Assembly: GCA_018287875.1 (NCBI GenBank)
Contig: JAGVVL010000018.1
Coordinates: 3,464,501-3,528,500, forward strand
From: Nigrospora sphaerica
Lineage: Eukaryota; Ascomycota; Sordariomycetes; Amphisphaeriales; Apiosporaceae
Direction: 5' to 3'
Length of the DNA: 64,000 bases
Below, piece after piece: positions 1-11,966 of the stretch. The notes under the pieces were generated by a model. It saw only the letters and a list, made by a program, of their open reading frames with translations. It ran no database searches and had not been told where the DNA came from. A program made the position numbers and the translations under genes. Numbering within the stretch: position 1 is the first letter of the stretch; every line of letters starts with the position of its first letter.

Positions 1-564
1 GGCTGCCACTGCAACTCGACGGTCCTGGTCTCGGACAGCTTCAACGGCCAGGTGTGGCGCATCAACACGCTGACGGGTGCCTACGACGTGGCGGCCAAGG
101 CGCCCGAGATGAACCCTGTCGAGGGCGCCGACCTGCCCTTCGGCGTCAACGGCATCCGCATCATGAACGGCCACCTGTACTGGGCCAACTCGGACCTTCT
201 CAAGATCTTCCGCGTCGCCGTCGACGCCGCCGGCGCCGCCGTGCCGGGCGCCCCCGTCGAGACCGTCGCGACCGTTGACGCCGCCTTCATCGACGACTTC
301 GACGTCGACGCCAGCGGTACCATCTGGCTGACCACCAACGCCGACGGCAAGGTCATTGCCATTCGCCCCGACGGCGCCTGGGAGGTCGCCGTCGGCGGCG
401 CCGGCGAAATGACCGTCGCCGGCGACAGTGCCGCCAAGTTCGGCCGCGGCCGCGCCGACCGCAAGACCCTCTACGTCACCACCAGCGGCGCCAGTGCCGT
501 CCCCGTCAACGGCACCATCACCGAGCCCGCCAAGGTTGTCGCCGTCGACACCTCGTCCTACTAA
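1..564 (+). CDS. SMP-30/gluconolactonase-like beta-propeller protein, C-terminal part (5' end outside window)
   Basis: The frame is open from base 1 and ends with TAA at 562-564, so only the last 187 residues are present. It reads as propeller blades: a VSDSFNGQVWRINTLTG blade, then GVNGIRIMNGHLYWANS, DDFDVDASGTIWLTTNADG and a final KTLYVTTSG strand. These Asp/Asn-rich 'WLTTN' and 'LYVTTSG' turns are typical of fungal SMP-30/gluconolaconase/strictosidine-synthase-like six-bladed propellers, many of which are secreted lactonases or have unknown substrates. The start, any signal peptide and the metal ligands in the N-terminal half cannot be seen. It is convergent with the FSH1 hydrolase (229 bp gap), so it need not belong to the polyketide locus. 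The family is fairly safe; the substrate is unknown. Confidence 0.75.
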   Translation, partial: GCHCNSTVLVSDSFNGQVWRINTLTGAYDVAAKAPEMNPVEGADLPFGVNGIRIMNGHLYWANSDLLKIFRVAVDAAGAAVPGAPVETVATVDAAFIDDFDVDASGTIWLTTNADGKVIAIRPDGAWEVAVGGAGEMTVAGDSAAKFGRGRADRKTLYVTTSGASAVPVNGTITEPAKVVAVDTSSY

Positions 565-793
565 AAGACGGTCCCTGTAATGTCTTCTCTTCTTTGTCAT
601 ATAGATTAGTTTCCTCCACAGCGAGCATACGAGCGAAATGATGCCTTCACATAATATTATTGATTATACCGACACTTTCGTCCATCCCATGTTCCGATTT
701 GAAGCACGTTTGCCGCCGCTCCGAGGTCTGCTCATTCTTGGCAAGCCACCTTGCCCCCTCTATCCCTTTACACTTGGCCCTCGACGCCCCCTC

Positions 794-1950
794 TCACGCG
801 GCCTCAGCCGCCACGGCGCCGGCGTCGGCGTCCGTTCGCACCTCGAGGCCGGAGTCCTCCTCGTCGTCGCCCTCTTCGGGGTCGTCGAAGGCGAAGTCGG
901 CAGCGTCGTCGGCGAGCTCGAGGATGCCGGCGACGAGCTCGGCGACGGTCTGGGCGTCGCGGGGGATGTTGTGGGCCTGGCCGTGCTCGAAGAGGGTGGC
1001 GCGGTCCTCGTGGCAGACGTTGTAGAGGGCGAGGCCGCCTTGGAGGTAGGGGTCGTGGCTGCCGACGACGTGGAAGGTGGGCACGTCGACGACGACGCCG
1101 GCGAGCATGTCTCGCAGCACGAGGTGCGCGTACGCGCCCACCCGCACCCACGGCGGCCACCCGCCGAAGAAGACGCACCCCCGTATCCGCCGCGCCCGCC
1201 CCCCCGCCGCCGCCCGCGCCAGCCGCTGCTCCTCGAGCACCACGCTCGCCGCCATCATGGCCCCCTCCGAGTACCCTATGATGCCCTGTTTCGCCGTCAG
1301 TACGCAGGAAATGGCGGTCGGAAAGGGCCAGGCCCGGGGCGAGGAGGGGAAGGGGCAGGGGAGAAAGAAGAAGTCTGCGCTTCCCGGGGGCCCGAGGCGC
1401 GGATGGGAGGTCTCGTTCTTACGTCAATGTCGGGGTTCTCGTCGAGGACGCGGATGATGCGGGCGAGGGCGGCCTCGAGGGCGTCGCGCGAGTAGAGGGC
1501 GAGCTGCTCGCGGCCGAAGCGCAGCGCATCCTCGGGCGCCATCTCGCGCGGGAAGTCGAGGTTGCTCATGTTGTAGCCCGTGTCGAGGTACTCGATGAAG
1601 TGGTGCCACGGCGGGTCCGCAAAGTAGAAGTCGTACCCCGGCGGCGGCGTCCCGCGCAGCGCTCCGTTGACCCAGTGGAACCCATGCCGCCCGTCCTTTT
1701 CGAGCCCCTGTACCACCGCCGCGAGCTGGATCTGGAAGATCTGCAAACCCCACGCGTCGTTTGGGTCAGTTTTCCGTATTTTCCCCGGCGAGGCAGTGTT
1801 GGATGTGTGGAAGAGGGGGTGCTGGCCGGCGGGAAAAGGGAAAGGAGGGGGGATGAGTGTGAGCGCGTACGTGCGCGTGCGCGTGTGTCTATGGGTGTGT
1901 TCTCATACCTTGGTGTTGCCAAAGGCACCATGCAGACACAGAAACTTCAT
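794..1950 (-). CDS. FSH1/LovG-type serine hydrolase (candidate polyketide-releasing thioesterase)
   Basis: Three exons, phases consistent: 1909-1950, 1423-1740 and 794-1285; 283 aa. The start ATG gives MKFLCLHGAFGNTK, the usual first beta-strand and oxyanion loop of the FSH1 family (PF03959). The nucleophile is Ser126 in GYSEGA, the first residues of exon 3; the likely triad partners are Asp198 (GSHDPYL) and His225 (GQAHNIP). The acidic C-terminal tail is not conserved. FSH1 enzymes are cytosolic esterases; LovG of the lovastatin pathway is a member that releases the product of a highly reducing PKS in trans. Here the gene is divergent from exactly such a PKS with 1.5 kb between the starts, so the same role is plausible, but this is inferred from context. 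Any other small-acyl esterase activity remains possible. Confidence 0.88.
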
Positions 1951-3478
1951 GGTGGCGGTTCTCCGTCGGCTGGTTCCGGAAACAAGCGTGAGGGTATTTC
2001 TAGGTACCGTAATCCTCCCAAGAGCATCGCCTCATTGTCGACTCATAGGGACCAAGCAAAGTGAAAGAGGCTCAGGGGCAAATGAGTCAGTCGGGTCTTC
2101 ATATAATAGTCCTCTCCCTACAAGAGCCGCGACGTTCGGATGACAGGAGGCGACGGGAGCCAACTCAACTCAATCTAAGATTTACAACGGCCATTACAAT
2201 CTCTGCCAATTGAGGTTTGATTATATCAATCAATACACGATTGATAGGGCTGATGAGCGCTTCTGCTACTCCAAAGTCCAGTTGCGTAGCGGTGATCCGG
2301 TGCCAATCTCCGGAGACGTGGTTGATTTGCGCTGCTTGGTGAACCCTTGTCTTGGACAGATTGCCGCAGACTCTCACGTCTGTCGTGGCCCCCTTGGCTA
2401 ACCCCCGAGACATGCAGATTTCTAGAGGGACCCCTTTCCCTCTTCCGCCCCTGTCTCAGCCGCATTTACGTCTGGTGATCAATGCTGAGGCGTGGTCAGA
2501 CAGGTAGACGCGATGGGTCGCGTGGACGATCACGAAGAACCCCCGCGTCTACCTTAACTGCCTATCGCCTTCACCTGAAGAGGCATATCAGTCCTGCAAG
2601 GTTGGATTGATCAGCAATGATCGGCGCCACGCGGCTTCAAATCGCTCCAATGCGCGTGTGGCACACCTGTGGACGTTGCGGCACTTTGTTGACAAGCATT
2701 CGTCATTTTGCAACCTAGATATCAGATCTCCTGCAGGTATCTCGAGGCTCCCCAAGGCTGCTTGTGAGGCTTTCTCCGAGTCTCCGAGGCTGTAAAGCGT
2801 CTCCAGGGCCAGATCCGAGGTTTACCTAATCTTTACTTTCCAAACCCGCCCTCAACTTAGCTTCTGCTCTCACATTCTCAGGCTTACTTTTACTCGGAGT
2901 GCTCCTCAAACCATTTTCTGACGACAGGGCTGTCGAAGCGCCGAGGAATCGTTTGACTGGCAGGTTGCACATGGCCGCCACAAATTTCCAGTCGCACCCG
3001 AGATGAGCGAATTCAGACGGTGTCTCAAACCAGCGAGCCACGCAATGTGGGGGTCGAGAAAAAGAACGTGGCAAGCACCTGAAGCTTGTCTCCCGTGGCC
3101 AAAGAAGGTACAATCTGGCAATCGGTACGGAGTGACTGTCGCATGTGGAAAGCAATGTGTGAGACTAAGGGGACTGACTACCTACTCTTGGCAACTGCCT
3201 TTTGCAAGCCTGCCAATCCAGTGTCAGCGCTCCTTCCCGATTGCCCCTTATCAGGTCTGTCTTTATTTCCCTGCTCGCAAGCAGGAAAAACTAGGAGCAG
3301 CGTGCGCCTGCTACGAAGGATACTTCATATAACGGAAGTCGTCCTCGCCCTACTGCCCATCTTGCTTCCGATCCAGCCAGTACCACCTATCTCTGACTGA
3401 ATTAACCCGCCTCGTCGACGTATTGGGAACATATCGAATCGCTTGCCCAGCTCCTTTGTGGGGCAACAAAAGGCAGCA
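1951..3478. promoter_or_regulatory. Divergent intergenic region between FSH1 hydrolase and PKS
   Basis: This 1.5 kb has only short, non-conserved open frames on either strand and must hold the promoters of both flanking genes. An AT-rich TTCATATAATA segment lies near 2098-2108, and a pyrimidine-rich stretch is visible near 3225-3270. I cannot assign a transcription-factor site with confidence. Confidence 0.5.
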
Positions 3479-6400
3479 ATGCCCCCTTCCGAGGGCCGAG
3501 AGCCTTCGATGGCCCCCGTGGCCGTCGTTGGCATGGCTTGCCGGCTGTCGGGCGATGTTTCGTCGCCCGATGACCTCTGGACCCTCGTCTCGCGCTCCCG
3601 CGACGGCTGGTGCGAGGTGCCAGAGGATCGCATCTCGAGCAAGGCTTTCTATCACCCCAACCCCCAGAAGGCCGGCTGCTTCAACGTGAAAGGCGGCTAT
3701 TTCATGAAGCGCGACGTGTCCAAGTTCGATGCGCCCTTCTTCAACATTACGAAGCAGGAGGCCATAGCCATGGGTAAGACAAGAACGCGCGGGCGCAAAC
3801 TGTGTTGGTGGCCTAACACTAACCCGTGAACAGATCCGCAGCAACGTCAGCTTCTCGAAGTATCATACGAGGCGTTGGAAAGTGCTGGAATCCCCAAGGA
3901 ACGAATCGCCGGCAGCAAAATGGGTGTCTTCGTCGCCGGTGGACGGACCGATTATCATCTTAACACGCTCAACGACGTTAGCCAGACGCCCGTGTACGAC
4001 AGCACCGGCAACCATTACGCCGTGCAGCCCGGCCGTCTCTCGTACTACTTCAATCTGCATGGACCGAGTCTCACGCTCGACACAGCTTGCTCTTCCGGGC
4101 TCTACAGCATTCATGCGGCGGTGCAGAGCATCCGGTCGGGCGAGGCGGACGCGGCCATGGTGGCGGGAGCATGCCTGCGTCTGCAGCCGGACGATCTGAT
4201 TTCCATGTCAATGATCGGCCTCTACAACGAGACGGGACGGACGTACGCCTTCGACGAGCGGGCCAATGGCGGCTTCGCGCCGGGAGAGGGCGTTGCCTGT
4301 CTGATCCTCAAGCCGCTGGACCAGGCGCTGCGGGATAACGACAGGATCCGGTCCGTCATCGTCAACTCGGGTACCAACCAGGATGGAAAGACGGCCGGGC
4401 TCACCAACCCGAGCAGCGAGGCACAAGAGAAGCTGATGCGCGACGTGTACGCGCGTGCCGGCATCAACCCGCGCGACGTCGGCTTCGTCGAGGCGCATGG
4501 CACCGGCACCAAGGTCGGCGATCCGCTCGAGGCGGCTGCGCTGCACCGCTTCTTCGGCGCTGGTCGTACACGCAAGAATCCTCTTTTCATAGGCTCCGTC
4601 AAGTCCAACGTCGGCCATCTCGAGAACGCCAGCGGCCTCGTGTCCATCATTAAGGCATCACTCATGCTCGAGCGCGGCTTCATCCTGCCCAATATCAACT
4701 ACCAGAAGCCGCACCCAGCCATTCCCATGGACGACTGGAACCTCAAGGTCCCCGTTAAGGTCCGTCCCTGGCCCATGGACAAGCGCTACCTGTCTGTCAA
4801 CAACTTCGGCTTCGGCGGCTCCAACGCCCACGTCGTGCTCGAGCGCCCACCGGCGCACAACCTTAGGAGTGTAGCCAAGGGTGGCGACCCGGGATTCCGC
4901 CAGCGCCTCTTTGTCCTCTCCACTGCAAATGAGGATTCTCTCCCTCGACTGATCTCCCAGGTCGGCATCTACATGGAGACCCATCCTGAGCTCTTTGACC
5001 CGCGCATATGTCGAAACATGGCCTTTACCCTGGGAGAACGCCGCTCCCACCTGCCGTATCGCGTCGCTATGGTGGCCGACTCTCTGGATGCTCTGGCCCA
5101 GACAATGAACACCATGCTCATACGCCCTCAACGCGTGACCAAGGTGCCTAGAGTGGCCTTCGTCTTCACAGGCCAAGGCGCCCAATGGCCCACCATGGGC
5201 ACCGAGCTCTTGGATTCCCACCCTGTCTTCGCCAAGACGGTGCAAGCTGCCAGCGCCTTCCTGAAGCGGATAGACCCGACGCTTTCGCTGGTTGAAGCGC
5301 TGCAGAAGGACCGGTTTCACTCCATCGTTGGCGAGCCTCACATCAGCCAGCCGGCCTGCACAGCTATCCAGCTCGGTCTCACGGACCTTCTGAAGTCCTG
5401 GGGCGTGACCCCTTCCTTTGTCATCGGTCACTCATCCGGGGAGATAGGCGCGGCTTATGCCGCAGGAGCCATCACTTTAGAGGAAGCCATGACGATCGCT
5501 TACTATCGCGGTATCCTGGCAACGGGGCTCCGGACTAAGCACCCTGAAATCCGGGGAAGCATGATGGCCGTCGGCACCGGACCGAAGGAAGCTCAGGAGA
5601 TGATCGACCGGATGGGGCTCGACGGCCTCACAGTGGCTTGCGAGAACTCGAGCGAGTCGGTGACCATATCGGGGGACTTGACAGCAGTGGATGAGCTCGC
5701 CACGGCCCTAGAGAGCCAGGGAGTCTTCCACCGGAAATTGCGCGTCGACGTCGCATACCACTCACCACATATGCAGCTCGTGGCCGACGAGTACACGGTG
5801 GCACTGTCGGCAATCAAGCCGGGCGAGCATGGCGACGTGCAGTTTTACTCGTCGTTGATGGGCGGACGGCTTGACTCGAGCTTGTCGCTCGGGCCGTCGT
5901 ATTGGGTCAACAACCTAACAAAGCCAGTGCTGTTCTCAACGGCATTCCGAAATCTCTGCAAGGAGGGCCAGCCCGACATGGTGGTCGAGATCGGGCCTCA
6001 TAGCGCGCTCGAGGGGCCGATCAAACAGATCTTGCGGGGGCTTAGGGACGACGACGCCACTGCGCCCACAATCAACTATATGCCGTCGCTGCTGCGTAAC
6101 CAGAACGCGACAACGACTACAATGAAGCTCGCAGGAGCCCTGTTCGTTGGGGGCCAGGTGCTAAACTTCGCAGAGGTAAACTATCAGCCACCTGAAGCCG
6201 TAAAGCCGGTTGTTATTACCGACTTTGCGCCGTACCCATGGAGCGCACAAACATATTGGGCCGAGTCGCGTGCGAGCAAGCAGCGGCGCTTGCGCCCTTT
6301 CGCGCGACACGATCTCCTTGGGTTGTTGGAAGCGTCTTACAGCGTTCTGGAGCCCGCATGGCGTAACATCCTGACCCTGGACGACGTACCATGGCTGCGA

Positions 6401-9400
6401 CACCACCGCATGCAGTCGATGACGACGTTCCCACTCTCGGGGTACACCAGCGTGGCAATTGAAGGGGCGCGGCAACATGCCATTTTGCGTGGCATTGCGC
6501 CGGATACCATACTTGGCTACCGTCTCCGCGAGCTGGGTGTCTCCAAGGCCTTTACTCTCGCCGAGGGCGACGAGTACGAGACGCTCGCATCGCTACGCCC
6601 CATGGCCGAGGGTACGCGCACCGGCCCCCATGAATGGGACGAGTTCCGTTTCTCCTCGTGGACCCCAGGGCGTGGTTGGTTCGAGCACTGCCGCTGCCTC
6701 GTCGGCGTCATTCGGGCCAGCAGTGTCGACGCCATCAGCCCGCCGCCCGTGAGCGAGTGGTCCGCCCGCCAGCGAATCGCGGACGGCCTGCTCGAGGAGA
6801 CGAGGCTCGACGCCTTCTACTCAGAGCTGGAGCGCCATGGAGCGGAATACGGCCCAGTCTTCCAGTTGCGCGGCGACGCTAACCTCAGGGCCTCTGGTGA
6901 CTACGCAGTCTGCGACGTGCGGGCGCCTGACACAGCACCCAGGATGCCTTGCCAGTACGAGGCCCCTTCGCTCCTGTCGCCAGCTTTCCTGGAACTCATC
7001 ATACAGGCCAATGGCGCCATCCTCGGCGCAGGCACGAACGCCATGACCAAGCTGTATATGCCCTCAGCGATTGGCGAGTTGGAAATCCGCGTACAACCCA
7101 ACGACGACACCGTCACCAACAAGACGGCGCGGGCAGTCGTGCAGAGGACCACAGGTGCTAACGGCACGGGCCCCGTCGACTTCGACGTGAACGCCTGGCT
7201 GACGGGCAGTACAGAGGGAGAGCCCTTCATCAAGATCATGGGCCTGCGCGCAACGCCCGTCCAAGGCGACTTTGGCGCTATGGTAGACCCGCGGGCCCTG
7301 TGCTACAAGTTCCAATGGGAGCCATTGGCCCATGGAAGTGAAGAGACGAACACGAAGTCGCAACAGGACTGCGAGGACATCTCTGCACATCTTCTCCATA
7401 TCACCAAGGATCCAGTCATAATCCTGACAGAACGCCCCGAGAACGATGCGCTTGTCCAGGAGTTGTCTTCACAGCTCGAATCCAAGGTCGGGACAAGGCC
7501 ATTGGTTGCCAGTCTCTTCTCTGGCACGATGGGTGCGCATGCTTACCTTGTTTTAAGCGAGATGGATGGCCCGCTTCTGGCGAACATGGGCGCGGATGTG
7601 TTTGAGCGCGTCCAGGAGTTGCTGCTGGCGGGATCCTCGACGCTGTGGGTGACGACGGGCGCGTATAAGTCGGCTGAACACCCCGACCGCAATATTGCAC
7701 AGGGCCTTCTCCGTACCGTAAGGTCCGAGATGGAAAAGACAGTGGCCACGCTGGACCTCGACCCTCACTCACAACTTTTAACAGCCAGCCGAGCAGCACT
7801 CATCCTCGCGGCGATGGATACTTCGCTCGCGCGCTCAGACGGCGGCAAGAAGGTCGAGTACGAATTTGCCGAGGAAGCAGGGCAATTGGCGGTGCCGCGG
7901 CTCGTCGCCGACGAGGACGTGAACGTGGACGTGTTCCGCGCGACACACGGGGCCTCTCAGCCGTATGACCAGCCATTCGAACAGGAAGGGCGTCGGCTGC
8001 GAGTCGACGTAGCAACACGGGGCGCACTCGGCTCGCTGTACTGGAAAGACGATCCGGAGATGCCTTTGGGGCCAGATGAGATTGAGATCAAGGCAACGGC
8101 GACGGGCCTCAACCACAGAGATGTGCTTGTGGCGATGGGGCAGGCGCCGCAGTCCTATATTGGACACGAGTGCGCAGGCTTTGTCGCCCGCGTTGGCGAG
8201 AAGGTGACGTCGCTGGCGCCGGGGGACCGAGTGTGCGCGATGACCCAGGGCGCATACAGCACGTTTGTGCGGTGCCCGGCAACGTCTGCAGTGCGGGTGC
8301 TAGAAAAGATGGACTGTGTGACGGCAGCGTCGCTACCCATGGCATTCAGCACTGCATACTACAGTTTGGTCGAGGTGGCGCGTCTGCAGCCGGGCGAGAG
8401 CGTGCTGATTCACGCGGCGAGCGGGGGCGTTGGCCAGGCTGCCGTACAGCTCGCCCAGCACCTCGGCGCTGTCGTCTACGCAACGGTCGGCCACGTTGAT
8501 AAGAAGCGCCTGCTGATGGACACTTACCACATTCCCGCCTCACGCATTTTTTCGAGCCGGACAACGGCATTTGGCGCTGGTGTGCGAGCCGCCACACGGG
8601 AGAACGGCGGCGTCGACGTCGTTGTCAACTCGCTCGCCGGCGAGTTCCTGCGCGAAAGCTGGGCCTGCGTCGCCCCCTTCGGTCGCTTCGTCGACCTCAG
8701 CAAGCGCGATGTGGGGGCAAACTCGCGCCTCGAGACTAAAGCCTTCGATACCGGCTGCTCATTCGCCTCGGTCGATATGTCGCGCGTCGCCGTAAAGCGC
8801 CCAAGCCTGATGCAGCGCATCCTGCAGGCCGTCATGCGCCTGCTCGCCGTCGGCGCCATACGGCCAGTTGCCCCTATCACTACCATGGGCGTGGGCGAGC
8901 TTGAGGTTGGTCTGCGTATGTTGCAAAGTGGCAAGACGACCGGAAAAGTCGTCGTGGAGCATAACGGCCCTGACTTGGTCAAGGTAAGATGAAGCTGTGT
9001 TTGGGGGGATTGCCCCGGGTGTGTGCGTACGGATGCTGACAACACTATGCGACAGGCAACCAACACAGCGGCCGGCATCTCATCATTATCGCCGCATGCA
9101 ACGTACATCATTGCAGGTGGTACGGGAGGTCTCGGCCGGTCCATGGCCAAGAGGATGGTACAGCGTGGGGCTCGCACTGTCGTGCTGTTGTCACGAAGCG
9201 GTCTGATGACCAGTGAGCTTCAAGCCTTGACGGATGATTGCGCATCCCAAGGTGCTCGTATTCTTGTGGAAGCCTGCGATATTGGAGATCCGGGAAGCGT
9301 GAGGGACGTCACGGAGAGCATCACTAAGAGCCTGCCGCCGATCCGCGGTTTTGTGCACGCCGCCATGGTACTCCGGGTAAGCAGCACCCCCGTGGAAGCT

Positions 9401-10282
9401 TTCGTTCGGGCAGACAAACTAACAGATGTGTAGGACGTACTGTTCGAAAAAATGAGCTTCGAGGAATACGATGCCGTGGCGCGGTGCAAGGTGGCAGGCG
9501 GGTGGAATATGCACGAGGCGCTCGAACACCAGCCGCTGGAATTCTTTGTCGTCTTGTCGTCAGTGGCAGGCATTATCGGAAACAGAGGCCAGGCGGCGTA
9601 CGCGGGAGCCAACACGTTCCTGGACGCGCTGGTGCAGCACCGAAGACGGCGCGGCCTGCGTGCCACGGCTCTCAACCTTACGGCCGTCGAGGACGCTGGC
9701 TACTTGGCCGAGAACGCTGCCAAGGCCGAGGTCGTTATTCAGACGCTCGCCGGCAGTGTGATGAACGAGGCCGAGGTTCTGACGCTGCTCGAGATGGCCA
9801 TGGCGGGCCGTCTCGGAACCCCGTGCGGCGACCAGTGTGTCACGGGCGTGGACCTGGGCGGTGTTGAAGGGCGGGAGCTCGCGTACTACGCGGCCGACGG
9901 CAAGTTTGCACAGCTGCGTCAGACGATCGATGCCCGGTCCAACTCGGGCTTGGGATCAGGCGCAGAAGGGGCCCAAGTGCTGTCGACGGCACAGAAGTTG
10001 GAGGCAGCAGGTACCATGGCAGAGGCGCTGGAGGTGGTACGGACGGGCTTGCGCGAGAAGCTAGCGGCGATCCTAATGATCCCGCCGGCGCTGGTACAGC
10101 TGCAGGAGGCAACGACGACACTGGCGACATTCGGTCTCGATTCGCTCAACGCCATTGAGCTCCGCAACTTCATCGCCAAGGAGATGCACACGCACCTCCA
10201 GGTGCTCGAGCTGCTCTCCAGCGGCACCATCACGCAGCTCGCCGCTCTCGTCCTCAAGAAGTCGGTCCGGAAGAAGCCTTGA
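3479..10282 (+). CDS. Highly reducing type I iterative polyketide synthase (KS-AT-DH-psiKR-ER-KR-ACP)
   Basis: Four exons, phases consistent: 3479-3773, 3834-8983, 9056-9376, 9434-10282; 2204 aa. KS about 11-430 with Cys184 (DTACSSG), His320 (EAHGTGT) and His360 (NVGHLENASG), all intact. AT about 540-860 with Ser632 in GHSSGE. DH about 920-1240 with His956, but the HxxxG glycine is Ser960 and the usual catalytic Asp is Glu1152. The region about 1250-1390 fits the structural psiKR; there is no SAM-binding methyltransferase. ER about 1390-1712 has HAASGGVGQ at about 1625. KR about 1830-2010 has GGTGGLG and the Ser/Tyr/Asn set (LSSVAG...AAYAGAN). The ACP carries Ser2159 in GLDSLNAIE. No release domain is present, as usual in this class, which fits the neighbouring FSH1 hydrolase. 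The product should be an unbranched (non-C-methylated) reduced chain; the DH changes could leave hydroxyls unreduced. An upstream near-cognate start exists, but 3479 is the first in-frame ATG. Confidence 0.95.
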
Positions 10283-11966
10283 CATGGCTGCTGGAAGTGG
10301 TCGCGGGCGAGATTGCCTACAAAGGCCGTGGTCGGTCTGCCGCACGGCTCAAGGACTGGCGCGCCGCGAGATGGAGAATTGTGGATATCCATGTATGTAA
10401 TGAGGGCGTCTATAGTTCATTAATATCGGTTGTGTTCATGAAGCAGGCGAGCAGGTTCCTCCATGTGGCCCATGGTTAGCTAAGAACCCTTTCTAGGGCA
10501 ACAAGCCGTCGCGCCAAAGGGCGAATACCCACGCTAGCGGGCACCAAATGCCGAAGGGGCTGGCAGGCTGTCTTTTAGTGCCTTGGATTCTGAGCATGAG
10601 GGACAGTGACCAGAGAATGGCCGGGTCGGAGGCTTTTGCCGCAGTTACGGGTTTCATTTAGGCGAGCGCGTACGCCAAGGGAAGATTCGTCAGTCGACAA
10701 GGCCGGCGGCCACGGAAGCGGCGAAAAGGTCGACGCCCAAAAAGGTTCCGACCCCCTGGGACATTGGCGTTCCCCACGGACTGGGCGAGCTAGATCAGAA
10801 AACAGGCTAGAAGCAAAGATGGACGATAAACGCAGCAGGGCGGACCCGGCCATCCCAGCGCCGATCCGCCAGCTTGTACATTGCCGCCGGCGATTGGTTG
10901 GCCGAGGACGTGGTTCCGGCTTTTCAAGCTACGCCCTCCCTCTCCACGCCGGTCCGTTGATCAGCAGCTGCGTGGCGTATATGAAGAGGCAAGGCTATAT
11001 CTGGCCTGGCTTTCCCGACTGGGCCAAGGGCGCGGGACAAGATATGGGCACCAGGGGGCCCGGCGGCGTTGAAACGACGGGTTGACGGCCCTAAGGGCGG
11101 TCGCACGGGGCTAGTCGGGGGATCCGCGGTCAGCTGTGATGGCTAGCCCACGACGCCGGTTCGAAAAGGGGAGGAGACGAAGGGTTCGGGGCGTTTAACG
11201 ATATTTTGATTTGCAGGTTTTCTTCCGTCGATGGGCGAGGGTCGGGAAGGGAGAGAGAGTGAGAGAGAGAGAGAGAGAGGGAGACAAGGAGGAAGCGGAA
11301 CTAGTACGACTCAGCCGTGATCGTCTTTCCGGCAACCTCCCCTCCCCCCCACCGGTAATGGTGCAAGCGCCGCGCGGCTGATTCTTATTCCCCTTCATAG
11401 CTAAGAGTTAAACGAGGCCAACTTCTCGCGCGCGACGACGAGATTTTTATCTACTGCGCCCGTCGCTTCTTCGCGCCCCTCCCCATGCCCCCTCCCCGTC
11501 CCGTCTTTCCCCAATCGCCAATACTTGCTCCCGAGGGAGACAACACAAGGGAGCTGGTCTTTTCCATCTTTCAACCTTCATTCTGCCGCGCCCACTTCCC
11601 ACTTTCGGACGGCTCCTGGGGTGGTTTTCTCCCCCTCTTTGTTTTGGGTTGGCGTTTCTTCTTGTCGGGGAGCCACCGAGGAACGCGGGACGCCTCGGAG
11701 TCGGTCGTTCAGAGAGGGTTGGTGGCGCAAGGGAAGCTCATACCATACCGGCCGGTCGAATTCCGTGAGATCCCGGACGACCGTTACACACAACACAGAC
11801 ACACACGGGGCCGTTCTACACACGTGCCACGCGACCTAGATCACCGACGACTTTCCGCTCGCGACCCTCCTCCTTTTCGTTTTGCCGGGGAACCGCAAAC
11901 CCTGCCACCACCCGGAACGCGGGTGTGACAAGCTCTCCTCGCTCCTCTTTTCGCCGGCACACCCAG
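10283..11966. other. Intergenic region, no supported gene
   Basis: Several open frames occur here (the longest 10606-11085, plus), but they are Arg/Gly/Pro-rich products of GC-rich DNA with no recognisable motif. A purine (GA)n tract sits at about 11249-11282. The last 500 bp are pyrimidine-rich and probably hold the promoter and 5' leader of the rhodopsin-like gene. Confidence 0.5.

Noticed and set aside
794..1281. Long plus-strand frames over the FSH1 hydrolase (e.g. 638-1495).
   Set aside because: They are antisense to the clearly conserved hydrolase and are Arg/Gly/Val-rich products of GC-rich third positions.
10606..11085. 159-aa plus-strand frame downstream of the PKS.
   Set aside because: Composition looks random (Arg/Gly/Ser), with no motif, no good splice sites and no neighbour logic.
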